Assembly: GCA_030428745.1 (NCBI GenBank)
Contig: JAUIEG010000167.1
Coordinates: 1 to 6,270 of the forward strand
Direction: 5' to 3'
DNA from: Alphaproteobacteria bacterium
GTDB lineage: Bacteria; Pseudomonadota; Alphaproteobacteria; Caulobacterales; Parvularculaceae
Length of the DNA: 6,270 nucleotides
This document shows, piece by piece, positions 5,580 to 6,270 of the stretch. The position numbers and the translations under genes are program-made. The notes beneath the pieces were generated by a model. The model was not told the DNA's origin. It was given only the letters and a program-made list of their open reading frames with translations, and made no database searches. Each line of letters begins with the position of its first letter. The stretch's first letter is position 1.

Positions 5580-6270
5580 ATGGAACTCGAACGGCTTTTA
5601 ACCATGGCGCGGTTTCGCGCGACCTCCTTCGGCGTCGTCAATGCGGGAGCGCCATGGGGCGTTGAAGCGCCCGATATCGACTATGCCGTCATCTACAGCG
5701 TCATTAGCGGACCGATCTGGTTTGAAGGGGGCGGACTCTCGGACACCCTGAATTCAGGCGATGTCGTGTTTCTGCCTCATGGCGACCGACATCGGCTTGC
5801 ATCCGGCCCCGGCGTCGGCGTCATGGACCCGCTTATGGAAGTGCTCCGCCGCAAGCCGGGAAACTATGTTTTCAACCATGGCGGCGAGGATGCGCCCATT
5901 CAGTTTATTGCAGGCGGTTCAATCTGGGATGCAGCCGCAAAGACCACCGTCGCGCGCTTTCTTCCTGAGGCGCTTATTCTGCACAAAGATGAAGTTCATC
6001 GGACGGCGCATATCGAAGAGATCAATAAAATGGTTGTAAAAGAAGGCGTTTCGCCACGACCGCAGTCCGGACATGTGGTCAACGGACTGTTCAATCTCAT
6101 GCTGACGGAAATCTTGTCTGCTGTTTTATCGACGCCCAAAATAGCATCCAGTGTTGAAAGCCAATCCGCTTCCGGAAAGATTACGCGGGCTCTATTGCTC
6201 ATTCATAATTCGGCGTCATCCGACTGGACGGGCTCCCTATTGGCGCAGCGGGTTGGACTGTCGCGGTCGG
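5580..6270 (+). CDS. AraC-family transcriptional regulator with N-terminal cupin, cut by right edge
   Basis: DNA-binding regulator, probably sensing a small molecule and controlling the divergent operon. 230 complete codons are visible. The N-terminal domain is of the cupin type common in AraC relatives: APWGV near 24-28, a beta-strand region with VISGPIWFEGG, then GDVVFLPHGDRHRL (60-73). From about 200 the AraC helix-turn-helix domain begins: ITRALLLIHN followed by WTGSLLAQRVGLSRS, the first HTH with its recognition helix just starting. The second HTH is beyond the window. ATG at 5580 gives the fullest product; it lacks a clear ribosome binding site, and ATG at codon 9 is an alternative. The ligand is unknown; an aromatic pathway intermediate is an inference from the neighbours. 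Confidence 0.9.
   Translation, partial: MELERLLTMARFRATSFGVVNAGAPWGVEAPDIDYAVIYSVISGPIWFEGGGLSDTLNSGDVVFLPHGDRHRLASGPGVGVMDPLMEVLRRKPGNYVFNHGGEDAPIQFIAGGSIWDAAAKTTVARFLPEALILHKDEVHRTAHIEEINKMVVKEGVSPRPQSGHVVNGLFNLMLTEILSAVLSTPKIASSVESQSASGKITRALLLIHNSASSDWTGSLLAQRVGLSRS

Noticed and set aside
1..6270. CRISPR array, insertion sequence ends or a replication origin
   Set aside because: No regularly spaced repeats, transposase-like frames, terminal inverted repeats or iteron clusters were seen.

Overview
The window looks like accessory DNA from a proteobacterium, most likely an alphaproteobacterium. The P450 is a close CYP199A type, a family best known from Rhodopseudomonas and Bradyrhizobium, and the tRNA-Val end is of ordinary proteobacterial type. 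The genus is inference. The window divides into a mobile-element end (about 1-1200) and a catabolic-type gene cluster (about 1266-6270).

Mobile-element end: a tyrosine recombinase gene runs on the minus strand from 870 off the left edge. Just upstream of it, at 1056-1105, lies the 3' half of a tRNA-Val(CAC) gene, from the anticodon stem to the encoded CCA, with no 5' half. This is the usual footprint of a tRNA-targeting integrase whose crossover lies at the anticodon loop. Short repeats of TGMGCTAAC type (M = A or C) occur three times on the integrase side of the tRNA fragment, with weaker copies on the other side, as expected for integrase arm sites. Element-like DNA on both sides of a partial tRNA suggests a junction of two tandem elements, or the attP of a circular form.

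Gene cluster: four minus-strand genes form a probable operon, in transcription order: a GlcG/HbpS-family (DUF336) protein, a Rieske non-heme iron oxygenase (4-bp ATGA overlap), a Tat-type exported sulfatase (63-bp gap containing a GC-rich hairpin), and a CYP199A-like cytochrome P450 (31-bp gap). Divergent from them, on the plus strand, is a cupin-type AraC-family regulator cut by the right edge. The 96-bp divergent intergenic region carries inverted repeats and is where control would be expected.

Working hypothesis: the cluster degrades a sulfated and/or methoxylated para-substituted aromatic acid. The sulfatase would remove sulfate in the periplasm, and the P450 and Rieske oxygenase would demethylate or hydroxylate in the cytoplasm. 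All CYP199A residues that I recall as contacting the benzoate carboxylate are conserved, which is the strongest substrate clue. No ferredoxin, reductase, transporter or ring-cleavage gene is visible.
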